Assembly (NCBI GenBank): GCA_036897485.1
Contig: JAYMTF010001521.1
Span: 1-22,934, forward strand
Length of the DNA stretch: 22,934 bases
Source: Pelargonium nanum
Lineage: Eukaryota > Streptophyta > Magnoliopsida > Geraniales > Geraniaceae
Reading direction: 5' to 3'
A program made the translations under genes and the position numbers. Of this stretch, positions 8,630 through 18,454 are shown piece after piece (within the stretch, counting starts at the first letter, position 1; each line of letters starts with the position of its first letter). The notes under the pieces are model-generated. The model ran no database searches. It worked only from the letters and a program-made list of their open reading frames with translations, and had not been told where the DNA came from.

Positions 8630-8995
8630 TTAAGCTGACAATTCGTGTGTGTATGTCGTGTACGTCTCGTGCTGAAAATTATTTATGTGTTGTACGATTC
8701 AACACGAACATAATACATTTAACACGATAATTAAATGAATCGTGTTAACACGACACGATTCAACACATTCCACACGATAGAATCAACACATTTGGCACGA
8801 CATTTTCCAATACATGTAGCACGTTATTAAATATAATTGTATTACCCTTAAGTGAGCGTGTTGGGTGTGCCGTGCGTGGGTGTTTTGAAGGCTCAACACG
8901 AGCACGACACGATTACAAAATGTGTGAGCTCAAACATGATAATTTGTGCCGTGTGTCGTATTACGTTAGAGGTGAAATGAAAGTGACACGACTTA
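8630..8995 (+). mobile_element. hAT-type element fragment with CACGAC repeats
   Basis: TTAAGCTGACAATTCGTGTG at 8630 resembles the plant hAT end TAGAGCTGACAA, and a related end lies inverted at 22369-22384. Inside are many ACACGACACGATTCAACAC-like subterminal repeats on both strands, including the perfect palindrome CGTGTTAACACG (8741-8752) nested in a larger GAATCGTG...CACGATTC inverted repeat. No transposase is seen and the right terminus is unclear. Confidence 0.5.
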
Positions 8996-9104
8996 CCTAT
9001 AAATAGTAAGTCAAACACTTAAAATGACATATTTTATGTAGGTCATTATGCAAAATATCAAATTACTTAATTTTCAATCTATTTCTCACGTAAAATGACA
9101 ACAG

Positions 9105-9215
9105 AGGGTAACTCTTCCCTTTTATCCCAAATAACACACCACATACCGTCAGCAGAGTGACTCGAACCTGAAACCTTAAAAGGAATTTAAAACACTTAAA
9201 CCGTTTGGTCCAACC
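9105..9215 (-). mobile_element. tRNA-derived SINE fragment (type B)
   Basis: On the minus strand the B-box-like AGGTTCGAGTC (complement of 9159-9169) is preceded by a tRNA-like head containing TTGGACCAAACGGTTTAAG. This layout matches the minus-strand copies near 10.7 and 20.4 kb. It is diverged; no A-tail or target duplication was found. Confidence 0.45.
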
Positions 9216-9640
9216 TGACTTGTTCATTCCCTAGTACCATTAAGACAATCAACATATCATGAATTAAATACATAAAAGCTTGATGGTGGATTGGATTGTG
9301 CATATATTTAAGAAGGAACAGATTTTCAAAGTTTGAAAATGGTTATTGTAAGGAGTCTAATATGTCTCATGTGTGCAGTTTGGAAATGTAACAGTTTGAG
9401 TTTGATGAAGTGATGACTTTATGTAGAAGACAGAGCAATATTCACATTTTTAAGGTGGACAGCTAGCTAATGATTGAAGCTTTACCACAACAAACAGACA
9501 CAAAACATTGTAAAGTACACTCATTAATATGTTATACTTACACATACTGACACTTATCACGACAAGATTGTTGCCCTCCCACAGTCCTAGCATATTGTTA
9601 AAGAGAAGTGAGGACCATGTTCTCCGTTTGTGTGAATCTT
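9216..9640. other. Intergenic DNA, nothing recognised
   Basis: AT-rich with no long frame, no clear repeat and no RNA gene that I can recognise. Confidence 0.4.
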
Positions 9641-10135
9641 ATAAAGATCGAGGAGATCTGTTCTTTAACGTCGGGTTTTTTGTACCGATTAAATTTTCGT
9701 AAAAGTGATGCGTAATTAGCATACGTAAGTAAATTGTCGAATCGTGTATATCCTTGTGTTTATTTGATTGTATGTTTTATTCATTATTTTTGTCCCGTAA
9801 ATATTTTTACTGTTGACGATTTCAAAAGGAAAAGATTGTGTCTTTTGTGGCATCAGAGTTCTCGACGTAAGAGCTCTAATTTTTAAATAAGTGGTATAAG
9901 AGGCATAGGTTAATTTAATGTCTAATTTCCAATGAAGACATAAGAGAAAAGATCAACAAATTGATCAACGGAGCCGATCTTGGATGTTAGAAAGTCCGGT
10001 TTCATGATTTATTAGACTATCGTAAATTCGTTATGATTGATCTTATCAAAGTTTCGTTAGGGATGTACAAAACGCCAATTGTCTCTATATGAAGATATAT
10101 CTCAACCGCGAATATGAGAAAACCACTTTGCTTTT
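9640..10135 (+). mobile_element. Possible LTR-retrotransposon relic (LTR end plus PBS region)
   Basis: A T-rich tract resembling the end of a Ty1/copia-type LTR is followed at 9848-9860 by TGGCATCAGAGTT, and about 45 bases on by a second related word, both close to the initiator tRNA-Met primer binding site. No gag or pol is visible. If real it is a broken, old fragment only. The call rests on the short PBS-like words and is weak. Confidence 0.3.
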
Positions 10136-10640
10136 ACATATTAAACTCATATATTTATTTATTTTTTTTTTTGAAGAAAACTCTTTCTTTTCTTTCAGTT
10201 TAATTTTTCTTTTCCAGGTTTTGATATAGTAACAGAAACTGAGACTTTAAAACTTTAACTAATATATCAGTTGCATTGATTTCAAGAACCAAAAGCAAAA
10301 GCAGTTTCCTAGTTAAAAAAAAAAAACATTACAAAAAAACAATGTATATTAAACTGAAATCAAATATAATATGCAACATAAACTCATAAACTAAAATCAC
10401 AGTTTAACCTTTCTAACAAACATATTTTATACTCATATTTGATAATCACTGTTAAATCTCACAAAAAAACACAAGGAACTTTAAGAAGAAAAATTAGAAC
10501 AAGAAAAAGAAGTTTTCAAAACAAAGACTCAAACAAAAAAAAAACATGAATTGCAATAAATAACAAGAGAAATTAAAACCTATAAGAGCCATGAGTTACA
10601 ATATTACCCCAACCAATAAAATAAAAGCATACCCTGGCTC
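10136..10640. other. A-rich intergenic DNA
   Basis: Repeated oligo-A tracts and purine-rich low-complexity sequence, with no gene or known element. Confidence 0.4.
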
Positions 10641-10659
10641 TCTTGTCGTTCATAGATAT

Positions 10660-10755
10660 TACATACGTATGTAGAGAGGCTCAAACCCGAGACCTAAGAG
10701 GGAAACCAAAGAGCCTCGACCGCTTGAGTCTTGACCCAACATGGCTTGGAGAAAG
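10660..10755 (-). mobile_element. tRNA-derived SINE head (type B)
   Basis: On the minus strand: CCATGTTGGGTCAAGACTCA, then AAGCGGTCGAGGC (A-box region), and the B-box-like GGGTTTGAGCC (complement of 10678-10688). The same order occurs near 20.4 kb. The copy stops soon after the B box, so it is a head fragment. It lies about 100 bp beyond the mtACP poly(A) signal. Confidence 0.6.
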
Positions 10756-10851
10756 CAATTCATTGTGAATGAAAGAAATGCAGAACAATATCGCAAAATG
10801 ATAGGTTTTTTGGTTCTCTACATACAACTCATTTAAACAGCTTCGCATTAT

Positions 10852-10857
10852 TTTATT
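10852..10857 (-). terminator. Poly(A) signal of the mtACP gene
   Basis: AATAAA on the minus strand, 75 bases past the stop codon, in AT-rich DNA. Confidence 0.5.
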
Positions 10858-10931
10858 TCTCAAGCTGAGGATCAGATTTACCTACACGACGAACAAAAAC
10901 AAGTCGAACAAATCAGCAAAATTGGGCAGGC

Positions 10932-13838
10932 TTAAACGGCCATTGGATGGTTGTAGATGTACTCAATTGCAAGATTGCAGGAATCAATCTTAACAGCTTC
11001 TTTGTCTGGAATTTCCAGCCTAAATTCCTCCTCCAAAGCCATTACAATCTCTACATTGTCCAAGCTATCCAACCCCAAGTCCTTCTCAAAATGTACATCA
11101 GGAGACACCTACGCATAATTACAATATAAAATCAAATTCTAATAAAGCTGTTGTCAAGTTACAAGGGTGAAACAAAATGCACATCTCTGAAATTGCATAA
11201 CAACAAAATTAGCAGAACAATAGTATAACCACAAATTTACCAAAAATCATGCAAGCGTAAAAAGAATAAAACAACTAGAGGAGAATTTATATAGCACAAG
11301 AATATCAGATGACAGCATTTTTATGTAATATGTGTAGTAAGGTACTTAAAGACTTCAAGTACAGTTTATGCAGATGAGGAAGGCAGCCCTTGGAGTTAAA
11401 ATCAGCAATTGTGTTTCAGAAAAATATTACAGAAAATAAGAAATTCCATCCTTTAAATTACAAGATGCTTTTATTCTTAACACGCATAAATAACACGTAG
11501 AATGAATATATGCCTAAAACGGAAAAGTTCTGTTACAGATTTAAAATCACAAAAAATGATAATAGAGCATGCGGCAGAAGTTGTAAGAGAGCTCGGGTAG
11601 AGTGTGGTCATATAATCAAGACTATTGGGGTTTCACATTTCTGTGACCCTAGTTGAGATCAGGATCATGTCATAAAAGGAATGTAGTGCATTGTAATTAC
11701 AATTATAAGGTTTGCATATGGATCATCACCTGATGCCTTATCCATTCATCTCTACTTGGGGACAATGGCATGTTTTGCTAGACATTACCCATGAATTTTT
11801 AGACTTTAGGTTATATAGGGGGATGTTACCGTAAAGTGTGGAAAATAATTTTAAATTGTTAATATCATAATCTCAATGACAATTAGATGTGAACCTATAA
11901 AGTCACAAACAAGAGTTTATCTAATCAAAACTTATTTCATTTTAATAATTGAATAAAGTGTTTGATCAATTAATTAAATTTGTTAGTAAACAAGTCAAGG
12001 ATACTACCATATCCTGAAATTAAATCCAAGATGATAACTCAAATTAATTAGGATTAATTTATAGTAACATTTTTTTCCCATTATTGTAATCTTATCCACA
12101 GTAAGAATAAGCTACACTTGTTGTCAAAAACATCTTATAGCAAAAGTTAGAGGAAATGAGGTGTCACACATAGAGAAATTCAAGATATGTGTTGTCTTGT
12201 GCATGCAAAACTAGAAATGCATGTTGGACACTTGATAAAACCTTGAGAGCAGCCCCCTATTTACGAAACAGATAGATAAGTAGAAAATTTCCGACACATA
12301 CAAAAGATAAATATCAAGACAAGAAAGCTCTCTAACTTGGCATTCTCGGGTTTGCTAGGGAAAAAAATGAGTTTATTTCAATGTCTTGCATGTAGAGTGA
12401 TTCAAGTTTAAGAATTCTTATTTTGATATTGGATTCAAGGAAGAACAAAGAAGCTAGATAATTTGGGGTTTAGAACTCAAGAGAGGTGTTAAGAGCATTC
12501 AAGTTCAAGAGATGTGTCAAGGCAAAAACAAAAATATGTGAATTTTTTATACCTAAAAATATAAGAACTAAAACAAAATTTCTTCATCGATGGCAAAGAG
12601 TTCAAATGAAGTTCCTTTACCTTCCTTATCCACAATAACAGAGGCATACATCCATTTATAGGAGGAGAATTTTATAAGGTCATAGGCTGAAACAAGTTTA
12701 TACAGCACAACTCTTAAAAAAATTAAATGTAAATTTAGCTTCAAATCATGATGAAAATACAACATATGTAAACTGCACAAACAAAGGTGTGACCAAATTT
12801 GTGATCCCTAATTCCAACGCGAGTCATATTGCACGAAACGATTTTCTGCTTTTGTATTGAAGAACAATTCGGAGAAGATAACAAGACAAATCCATATAAA
12901 TAAGATGGAGAAAGATATATAGCAATCTGAAAATCTCTATGATTAGTTATCTAGCAATAGGTTACTAAAGGACAATTGGGCTAAATGTTCTTATCATTAC
13001 AAAAATATCCCCAAGGGCCAAGACTAGTAATGACTTTGAGGACACAGAAATGTTTAAGGTGAAAGAATCCCCAATGATGAGTATTAAAGAAACCTCTCCA
13101 TGAACCAAAGAAAAATTATCACTAGAAAGTTTTTTGGTTAAGTAAAAGAAAATAAGAAAAGCTCTTTTGCAAGTGACCAGCCAGCCACTTCAGTCAGGAC
13201 CTACTACTGAAAATTCAGTATAGAAGACATTTAGTTGTGCCCATGGAAACTCTCTATACCACCATCATCTTTGTCAGAAACAATTTAACATTACAATATA
13301 TATATATGTGCTCAGAACACCCAACAAGCAGCTTCAAATGACGAGATAAACCCGATAAGGAATATGTCAAATGAATCTTTCACAACTCATAAGAATCATC
13401 TTTCAAGGAGAAAGCTCACTTATTTTCAAACATTTTTACAATGGTCAACTAACATACAGACAATTTTCAGCAATCAACAATAACCTAGCATTGCTAAGCG
13501 ATAGAGAACTAAATCAACGAAGCTATCAACACAAGACTGAGAGCTAAGAAATTACGATTCTGCGAGGTTAAAGATGAACAATTGATCTCAGATTCCAATT
13601 AGATTTGAAATATGACATTTTCAGAAAAAGGGTAAAGTACCTTGGAAGGATCGACTTTGGGGAAGCTCTTGACAACGTCGAGAACTCTGTGGATGACCTG
13701 ATCTTTAGAGAGATGGTCGTCGTGTGAAGACATGAACCGGAGGTTCCATGGCTGCCGGTGAAGGGGTTTCGATCCGGCGAGGGTTAGGGTTCGGACGGGG
13801 ACTCGAATGTGGCCAAGTATGAGGGACCTCAGTGCCAT
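10932..13838 (-). CDS. mtACP1: Mitochondrial acyl carrier protein
   Basis: This protein carries acyl chains for mitochondrial fatty acid/lipoate synthesis and is also found with respiratory complex I. Two exons, 13838-13641 and 11108-10932, join in phase 0 across a 2,532-bp GT-AG intron to give 124 residues. Residues 1 to about 36 ([18 protein letters not shown]...) are a basic presequence. The mature part begins near [20 protein letters not shown] and continues [38 protein letters not shown] holds the phosphopantetheine serine, Ser81. The end is [18 protein letters not shown]. From memory it closely matches Arabidopsis mtACP-1 (122 residues). One oddity: KEAVKI where KEADKI is usual (residue 105). 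The paralogue number is uncertain. Confidence 0.95.
11824..12530. mobile_element. Possible solo-LTR-like relic within the mtACP intron
   Basis: The stretch starts TGTTACCGTAAAGTGTGG and has the texture of a plant LTR (GTGAACCTATAAAGTCACAA; later GCAGCCCCCTATTTACG and TTCTCGGGTTTGCTAGGG). There is no internal coding region. It would help explain the large intron. Family and limits are uncertain; if real it is an old, broken fossil. Confidence 0.25.
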
Positions 13839-13859
13839 GTCGCTTTCTCTCTAACGCTC

Positions 13860-14890
13860 CACAGTTGCACGGGAAGATCAAGTCAGATTGTATTTTACAC
13901 GAAAGAAAACACAAACCTTTATTAATTAATTTTAAACGTTGATAATCAATTTTAATAAATTTTACCACGTCAATAAGATAACAAATAAAATTTCATCGCA
14001 CCTATGGGGTGGGGTGAGGACCTCATCGATGACTCTGGCTCGTTAGGAGGAACCCGTGGAAAGGTCGTTGCAAGGACCTTATTAATTTTCTTCATTTGTG
14101 TGGATATTGATGTAATAACTTTACTTTAGCCCGTTGGTGAGGAGTTAAAAAAGGTCGACGTTGCACTTAAAAAAAAGGAAAGGTCGACGATGAGGGTCAT
14201 ACTCAAGCTCGGTGATGGGAGTTAGGGGAAGATTGTTAAAAGTGTGTGTTACTTCTTGAACTCGAACTTTATTCTTTTGTTACCTCTTATGTCGATGGTG
14301 TGTTTGTTGATGAGGCGTTCCTTGTGGTGAGAGAGTAGCTTATTGTCAGAGTGATAGTAGTTTTTATTGGCGCGTGTGCATTTTTTTATTTTTTATCTTG
14401 CAAGAATCTTCTTCTTCTTCTTCTTTTTTTTTTTTGAGCTAATAGCCATCATTGTAGCTTTTTTTCTTAGTCTTTGGTTTTCGATCTTTGGTCTTAAGTA
14501 ATCGATCTTCTCCATGACATAATGCATTTCCCCATTTTGATTTAATTCTCGGGGTGGATGCGGTCTTCTATATCCTATAAAACTAATTTGTTCCTTCAGT
14601 GTTTTATGGAGCCAAAACAATGTGCTGAAAAAAAACGTGAATGATGTCAATAGTTTTAGACTTTGAGGCAGCTTCGTCTTGTTGGAAGTGATGAATAGTT
14701 GGGGTTGGGCCACTCATGAGATTGTCGAAGTAAATTCATTATAATTACCGTCAAGCAAAAATGGTCACAAGACCATGGAAGAAAGCTCAACGCTATCATC
14801 ACGGGGCCTTCCTACGAGGGGTGACTCAAATTTTGTATATTTGTGTTCATATATAGGAAACTTTATACCAATTCTTTCACCACTCCCAGC
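13860..14890. other. mtACP upstream DNA and unassigned stretch
   Basis: 13840-13900 is the probable mtACP leader (minus strand). Beyond it, 13990-14370 has balanced composition and a duplicated AAAGGTCGACG word (near 14150 and 14178). The frame at 14393-14713 (minus) ends in poly-Lys from an A-run and is unlikely to be real. TATATA near 14852 may be chance. No family recognised. Confidence 0.35.
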
Positions 14891-14939
14891 GAACGAGCCT
14901 TCGTTCGTGGCAAACGGGCGCCTTCGTTCGTGGCAAACG
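14891..14939. repeat. Short tandem repeat with hairpin
   Basis: CCTTCGTTCGTGGCAAACG occurs twice (14898-14916 and 14921-14939), a 23-bp period. Just before and overlapping, CGAACGAGCCTTCGTTCG forms a 7-bp inverted repeat with a 4-base loop. The CpG-rich unit is out of character with the AT-rich surroundings and may be a transposon subterminal repeat. Confidence 0.6.
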
Positions 14940-16540
14940 TGCCAGATGGGGACCTCGGACTCAACTATACCATGTCATGTTTCTTTGATTTATAGCCAAA
15001 CAAAGAGCATAAACCAACCCCATCCTCCACGATCACTACCCTCAACCACCTCACACCCTACAAGTGTTCCCCCAAACTTGTCTACCACTGTTCTTCGCAC
15101 CAAATGATAGAGGTGCAAAAATCTGAATTATATTTAACAAGTGTTTTTGTTGTTATTAATTTGACTTTACCTAAGCATTGGTCTAGAATTTATGTTCTCT
15201 CATGTAAAGCATTGATAGAGACAATTAATTATAAAAAATTTCCTATTTTCCCCACTAAGAAAAAACGTGAACTAAATTGAGCAAGTCTACCATTTTTTAT
15301 ATGTGTAAACAAACAAATTATTACGTCAAAATAAATACGTTTTTATTATATGTTCGAGTACAATGTTATATTGCGTAAAAAATGTTGAAATTTGTCCATA
15401 ATCTTCTGTTTAATTTTTAAAAATCATATTTCTTTTAAAAATTTGTGTAAAATAAAACTTTTTTCTGAAAATAGACATTTTTAACATTTAGCACTTTGTT
15501 CAGAATTAGTACATTTGGATTACATGAAAAGTTAAAAGCTAACGTCGCGGTAAAATTTTTTTTGATAAGATTTCTAAAAAGCTATTTTGTTTGACAAAAA
15601 ATATGATTTTGAGATGAACTTTTGCGTAATTTTTATTTTATACATCTCAAACTAATTGTACAGTTACATTTTTTACAAATGAAAAAAATGTCATTTCTTT
15701 AACAAAACTTTAACAATTGTACTAACTTATTTTAGAGATATTATATCATGTACATATAATTCAAGTAAAAAGTAATTGATTAAGAGCCTAGATATATTTA
15801 TAAGATATTTCTTATTAATTTTTTGGATATCATCACATTTTCATGAATTTTGGCGTGCTCAACTTCTATCATATGTAACGTGTTGTGATAAATCAAATAA
15901 TTAGAAATAAGTGTATGGTCATATATCACATTAGCTACCTGTCAATTTGTACTAATACCATGTTACTGATAATTCATTTACCAAATGAAAAATAAAAAGC
16001 CACATAATTAATAAATATAACATTTTTTCTAAAACAATTTCTTTCAAGTATTCGACCGTATTAGTGATGGTATTTATGATCTCCGGTTCCTTTGTATCTG
16101 AGATAAAAATGTATTTTACATAGTCAATGCAATCTTTTATTATTTGAAACCAACATAAATATTGTAAGAAAGAATTCAACGTTTAGTGGAAAATAAAAGG
16201 AAAAAAATCAACAAGGAGTGTACATTCAAAATTTGGTACAAATGTGGATAAAAAGGTCAGAAATGTGTAAAATACAATGATTTGTAGGAGTCAAATCAAA
16301 ATTTCAACATAAACCAATTTGGAACCAATGGTACAAATTAGTATAGGTTCCAACTGTACACGCGCAAGTATTTATTGATGAATAATATTTTTTATAAATA
16401 ATATTATATACTTCAAATATGATATAAAAGGATGTGTCATTTATTTAAATATGTCTTATTAATTATTTTATAGATGACTCGAACGAATAACAATACAATA
16501 CGATACATGTATAGTATGTATAAATTCAAATTGATGATTA
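14940..16540. other. AT-rich intergenic DNA
   Basis: A Pro/Ser-coding frame to 15107 looks fortuitous. From 15110 the sequence is highly AT-rich with A/T runs, without genes, RNA genes or repeats I can name. Confidence 0.4.
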
Positions 16541-16544
16541 CTCC

Positions 16545-16773
16545 ATCCTGGCTATCAACAGTAGAGCTAATGGTGTTGCTGACTACCTTGCTCGATTTTG
16601 CTTTAACGACTTTAGTAGTAGTTCTAATTCCAAATTTCTTCTCCACCCGCCTGTGGGTGTCTTAAACTTGTTGCTTATGGATTGTAATGGTATTTTGCCA
16701 GCCATGGAGGCTTGGCCTTTTGATCCTATTTAATTTATCTATCTGAGGTGGCTCAGTTTATTAAAAAAAAAAA
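16545..16773 (+). mobile_element. LINE 3' end with RNase H remnant and poly-A
   Basis: An open frame to the TAA at 16731-16733 reads ILAINSRANGVADYLARFCF, then a short tail ending MEAWPFDPI. RxANxVADxLAR is the C-terminal signature of the RNase H domain found at the end of plant L1-type LINEs. A 30-base 3' UTR (CTGAGGTGGCTCAG) and an 11-A tract (16763-16773) follow, as in LINE insertions. The copy is heavily 5'-truncated; I did not find a target duplication. Confidence 0.7.
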
Positions 16774-16998
16774 GTTGTTCAAGTTTTTGGACAAAATTTA
16801 AGATATTTAATAATTCTCTTTATTAATAGAAAATATTATGGGAGCATATTAGCGCATGCAACCGTCTTACTTGTCAATACACATGTAAGTCCCGTGTCAA
16901 ACTGTGATAGGTAGAAAGTAGGTCTTATCTTGTATTTTTGGACAACTTTGATTTTCTCGATGAGATAGTGAGTTTCATCTTGTGTTAGTTGTGATGAA

Positions 16999-17074
16999 CG
17001 ATTATGATTGAATTTCATACTTATATGTATTTGATACGATTATGATTCAATTTCAGCCTTACATGTATGTGATA
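16999..17074. repeat. 38-bp tandem duplication
   Basis: Two head-to-tail 38-bp units (16999-17036, 17037-17074), both starting CGATTATGATT and ending TTGATA or GTGATA, match at most positions. A local slippage or duplication event. Confidence 0.8.
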
Positions 17075-17239
17075 TGTCTGACGGCTGCATCAATAATCAT
17101 TTCTCAAATATTTTGGAGATAATTTATACATATGAATACTATGATTTATGGGTAGAGAGAGGGAGGTACATGAAGATGAAATTGGTAATGTGGTTAAAAT
17201 AGCAGTTAATATTCCATGATATCTCCACCCACACCCAGC

Positions 17240-17246
17240 TATAAAG
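17240..17246 (+). promoter_or_regulatory. TATA box of the 301-residue protein gene
   Basis: TATAAAG lies 309 bases before the start codon and predicts a start near 17270, giving a long CT-rich leader. Confidence 0.5.
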
Positions 17247-17294
17247 TAAATGTTTTCAATTTAAAAATGTACCTTCTTTTTGGAGTTTTGACTG

Positions 17295-17535
17295 TCTCCT
17301 CTCTCTCTCTCTCTTCCTCCTCTTTTCTTTTCTTCTCTCTCCCCCAAATTTAATACTTCAAAGATACCAATTATACATTTTTCTTCTCTCTGTATGTACC
17401 CACCAACAAATACTCTCATTTTCTCTCTCCCTCAAAACTCCATCAACAATTTGATTTTCTTATCAGATCTCACACACACACAAATGACCACCACCACCAC
17501 CACATCCTCATAACAACAACCACCACCACCACCAC
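17295..17535. repeat. 5' leader microsatellites: CT, CA and CAC runs
   Basis: A (CT)n run lies near 17299-17314, a (CA)n run near 17470-17481, and CCA/CAC triplet runs at 17486-17503 and 17520-17535, all within the presumed leader. CT-rich leaders are common in plants; the triplet runs are likely length-variable. Confidence 0.75.
17484..17513 (+). other. Upstream ORF of nine codons (MTTTTTTSS)
   Basis: ATG at 17484 starts a nine-codon frame encoded by the ACC run, ending at TAA 17511-17513, 35 bases before the main start and out of frame. It is in the presumed transcript, so it could damp translation or vary with repeat length. Confidence 0.5.
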
Positions 17536-17548
17536 TTTCTGATAACAA

Positions 17549-18454
17549 ATGAGGTGTAAGAAACACCCCTCCGATCTGAGCAGCTCCGGCGGCGTCTGCG
17601 CCTCCTGCCTCCGGGAACGCCTCTTCGCTCTCATCGCCGCCCAGTCCCAGTCCCAGTCACAGGCCAAATTACGCGCCGCCCTCGAGGATCGCCGCGCCAC
17701 CAAGCCGGACTCTCACCCTCCGCCCCTCGTCTTCCCTCGCTCCGTCTCCCCATACGTCTCCCGCCGCAAATCGGACGACGCCACCTGGCACCCCCAGAAC
17801 CACCTGGATCACCGCTTCTACAGTACTCCCCAGGTGGGCCCCACCCACGCTCCCTCCGGCGCGTCTAAGAAAAAGAGGTTCTCTCTCATCTCCACGCTCT
17901 TCAGATCCAGATCCGACAAGGCCTCCTCCGATGGCCGCCCCTCCGCTCGGAATTCGACCGACTCCTCCTCGTCCTCTCCCTCCTGGTTCTCCGCGATCCT
18001 CCCCTCCCGCCGGAAAAAGCAATTGAGGTTGTACTCGCTGGATTACTCCATCTCTAATGTCCCCACCCACGGCCGGAGGCTAGATCGGGGAATGTCCCCG
18101 GCGGGAACGGTGGACGACGGCGACGACGTCGACGATCGATCGCCTTCGTCATCAGAGTCATCGCCGCAGAGATGGCGGAGGACGCCGGTGGCCGGTCCAG
18201 CGTCGTCCACAGCGAGAAAAGGAAGGCACGGCCAAGGCCGGAACCTCTCCGGGCTGGCGTTCTGCCTGAGCCCGCTGGTGAGGGCGAGCCCGAGCCGGCA
18301 GTGGAAGCAGAACGGCGGCGGCTTTCCGCCGGAGCTGGCGTACTCAGGAGAAGTTAGGGTTTCTGCGAAACCTCACCTGTCGACGGCGGCGTCGTTTTGC
18401 GCCAACCGGTCGAGGAAGCTGGCGGATTTCGGGAGACTCAATCATAACCGTTAA
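17549..18454 (+). CDS. Uncharacterised plant protein with N-terminal Cys/His motif
   Basis: An intronless gene for 301 residues; function unknown. The N-terminus MRCKKHPSDLSS is followed by GVCASCLRERLFALIAAQ (15-32). The spacing C3, H6, C17, C20 suggests a small metal-binding or structural knot and resembles the 'KHP...GxCxxCLRERL' start of OCTOPUS/DUF740-type proteins, though the rest does not look like them. The middle is disordered, rich in Ser and Arg, with basic patches KKKR (107-110) and RRKK (154-157) and an acidic stretch (189-196). The C-terminus is ordered-looking: GLAFCLSPLVRASPSR (235-250), then FPPELAYSGEVR, ASFCANRSRKLADFGR (281-296). I believe Arabidopsis At2g44600/At3g60200 are relatives (from memory). 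GC-rich coding sequence. Confidence 0.85.
   Translation: MRCKKHPSDLSSSGGVCASCLRERLFALIAAQSQSQSQAKLRAALEDRRATKPDSHPPPLVFPRSVSPYVSRRKSDDATWHPQNHLDHRFYSTPQVGPTHAPSGASKKKRFSLISTLFRSRSDKASSDGRPSARNSTDSSSSSPSWFSAILPSRRKKQLRLYSLDYSISNVPTHGRRLDRGMSPAGTVDDGDDVDDRSPSSSESSPQRWRRTPVAGPASSTARKGRHGQGRNLSGLAFCLSPLVRASPSRQWKQNGGGFPPELAYSGEVRVSAKPHLSTAASFCANRSRKLADFGRLNHNR

Noticed and set aside
10678-10740. Possible intact tRNA gene on the minus strand
   Set aside because: A and B box-like words are present, but no closed cloverleaf or acceptor stem could be made, and a sister copy at 20.4 kb shows it is a SINE family.
14393-14713. 106-codon minus-strand frame
   Set aside because: It ends in a poly-lysine run from an A-tract and has no family resemblance; most likely chance.
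14775-15107. 110-codon plus-strand frame
   Set aside because: Its composition follows the CpG-rich tandem repeat and a Pro/Ser-rich low-complexity end; no domain was recognised.
17282-17350. CT-rich tract as a CRISPR-like or satellite array
   Set aside because: It is a simple microsatellite in a plant 5' leader without repeat-spacer structure.
17470-18070. Long minus-strand frames opposite the 301-residue gene
   Set aside because: These are antisense shadows of a GC-rich coding region; the Gly/Val/Trp-rich products reflect CAC and CTC runs.
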